Shown piece after piece: positions 62,811-64,000 of a stretch of 64,000 bases of DNA. Positions within the stretch are counted from its first letter, which is position 1, and each line of letters begins with the position of its first letter. The stretch is from Leclercia adecarboxylata (GTDB lineage: Bacteria; Pseudomonadota; Gammaproteobacteria; Enterobacterales; Enterobacteriaceae). The DNA lies in NCBI GenBank assembly GCA_901472455.1, contig LR590464.1, positions 1,364,001 through 1,428,000 on the forward strand. Reading direction: 5' to 3'. The notes below the pieces were generated by a model. The model saw nothing but the letters and a program-made list of their open reading frames with translations, was not told the DNA's origin and did no database searches. A program made the position numbers and the translations under genes.

Positions 62811-64000
62811 TTAATCTGCACTTGTATGCATTTTGATGAAATCTAAGAGCTTTTTAGTATCGGATCTGAAGCTAATTTTTTCTCCATCCCAAAGGAAATT
62901 CTGCGAATGTTTATTTCTGTAGGCAACTTTTATTCTCCATTTTTGACCGGAATTAAAGATGATAATCTTATCAATTACGCGTTTTAACATCAAGTTTAGT
63001 TCTTGAGGATTTTTTATCTCCTGTAATAGATTAAAATCAAATGACTTTTCCGAAATGATAAGGTTATTTTGGTGCTTAATTTTCTCTTCTGTTATCAGTA
63101 GTTTTTCTTCAAGATTACTTATTGTTTGTATTACGCTTACAGGAATTTTCGATAGCTTGAGAAGCATGTCATTTAACTCCTGAATCTTTGTTTTTATAGT
63201 TTCTTTCTCCGCTAATAATGACTCATCAAAATTGGTTTTTTTCACCATTCTAAGTTCTTTCATTATTTGGTAAAGTGCTATTTCTATATTTTTAAAATTG
63301 CTCGTAATATTACATTTGCCATCTCTTGCACTAGCGCATACATGATATTGATATGTTTTTCCAGAAGCAGTGTGGAATTTTCTTACTAGTGCTCCACCAC
63401 ACTCATGTTTTAATAATCCTGCGAAAGGATTATTGTCAGATTTATACCCAGGTTTATTTCTTTTATTATCAGCTTGCAGAAGCATGAATTCTTCTTTATT
63501 AATAATGGAAGGGTAATAGTTTTCTATAATGTCAAGAAGAATAACCTCCCGATTCTTAGTCGTTTCTGATGTTTGATATGCACCATAAAGTGCAACTGAA
63601 TTAATCGTTTTCCCAACTGTGGTATGATTCCATCCAGTAGAACGTAATGGTGCATGACATTCATCGTTTAATATTTTTGCTATTTTATGTGTCCCATATC
63701 CTTTTCGACGTAACTCGATAATCCGTTTAACTGTGTCAAACCTTTCGCTAAAAACAAACTTATCTTGTTTTCGTTCTAACCAGAAAGGGAGGACTTTATT
63801 GATGACTTCACCGTTTAAGGCTCGTTTGCGCTGTTGTGCTTTTGTCTCACGCAAACGTTGAGATTTTTTCTCAGACTCTTTATGTGCAAGATCGGCAGCC
63901 AGAGCTATCCTGATGACACTTACTAGATCATTGACAGATTCCCGGTTTAGTAATAAGCCATCAACTAACGAAGCGATGAAGACGTTGTTTTGCAGAATTG
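62811..64000 (-). CDS. Large serine recombinase (probable island integrase), C-terminal part
   Basis: The gene enters from the right edge; about 396 residues are visible and the N-terminal catalytic domain with the active Ser is outside. Visible are the linker ASLVDGLLLNRESVNDLVSV, the SEKKSQRLRETKAQQR basic stretch, the Recombinase domain (GYGTHKIAKILNDECHAPLR; TVGKTINSVALYGAYQ), a zinc ribbon (KHECGGALVRKFH...YHVCASARDGKC) and a coiled coil (LLAEKETIKTKIQELNDMLL). This is the layout of integrases that insert elements into specific genes, here apparently ybiT. Confidence 0.88.
   Translation of the reverse strand, partial: ILQNNVFIASLVDGLLLNRESVNDLVSVIRIALAADLAHKESEKKSQRLRETKAQQRKRALNGEVINKVLPFWLERKQDKFVFSERFDTVKRIIELRRKGYGTHKIAKILNDECHAPLRSTGWNHTTVGKTINSVALYGAYQTSETTKNREVILLDIIENYYPSIINKEEFMLLQADNKRNKPGYKSDNNPFAGLLKHECGGALVRKFHTASGKTYQYHVCASARDGKCNITSNFKNIEIALYQIMKELRMVKKTNFDESLLAEKETIKTKIQELNDMLLKLSKIPVSVIQTISNLEEKLLITEEKIKHQNNLIISEKSFDFNLLQEIKNPQELNLMLKRVIDKIIIFNSGQKWRIKVAYRNKHSQNFLWDGEKISFRSDTKKLLDFIKMHTSAD

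Overview
The window comes from a gammaproteobacterium of the family Enterobacteriaceae, most likely the Enterobacter/Leclercia/Lelliottia group. From about 808 to 53150 the gene order is the E. coli uvrB-ybiT segment with proteins close to the E. coli ones: uvrB, yvcK(ybhK), moaABCDE, ybhL, ybhN-clsB-ybhP, ybhQ, ybhR-S-F-G-cecR, rhlE, dinG, ybiB, ybiJ, ybiI, ybiX, fiu, mcbA, rlmF, mscM, glnHPQ, dps, rhtA, ompX, opgE, mntS, mntR-ybiR, ldtB and the first codons of ybiT. Several features differ from E. coli. There is no bioD directly upstream of uvrB; instead the left edge holds the start of an ABC-transporter ATPase gene behind a sigma-54/NtrC-type promoter. ybhM and ybiC are missing. A five-gene chaperone-usher fimbrial operon lies between dinG and ybiB. 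A three-gene HlyD/MFS/outer-membrane-factor efflux operon and an aldo/keto reductase lie between ybiR and ldtB. A large (about 600 bp) hairpin-rich dispersed repeat is present in two near-complete copies and at least one partial copy.

The sequence carries many single-base insertions and deletions, mostly in short G or C runs. Nearly every long gene is broken into two to eight frames while nearly every short gene is intact. Hits scale with gene length and affect both the core genome and the island, so I read them as sequence errors, annotate such genes as whole CDSs, and give approximate shift positions.

Regulatory sites support the assignments: LexA boxes at uvrB and dinG, DnaA boxes upstream of uvrB, a ModE box and Moco riboswitch before moaA, a CecR palindrome, a Fur box before fiu, NtrC and sigma-54 sites before glnH, and MntR boxes before both dps and mntS. 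The 41-residue MntS protein is encoded at 43739-43864.

From about 53152 to the right edge the DNA is AT-rich and foreign. The left junction lies inside the eighth or ninth codon of ybiT, so this is an integrated element. The right edge is occupied by the C-terminal part of a large serine recombinase, the likely integrase. Its cargo is a three-gene operon (54283-59070): a roughly 1100-residue protein with a C-terminal histidine-kinase-type ATPase domain, a stand-alone receiver protein, and a receiver fused to an alpha/beta-hydrolase. This matches the architecture of the Detocs anti-phage system (DtcA-DtcB-DtcC), with a hydrolase in place of the usual ATP-cleaving phosphorylase effector. The island also has a small serine recombinase, two tandem 125-bp repeats each with a promoter-like -10 and a hairpin (candidate small RNA), a secreted protein/lipoprotein pair, an XRE regulator with four copies of an ACTAAG-N5-CTTAGT operator, and a small protein of unknown function.
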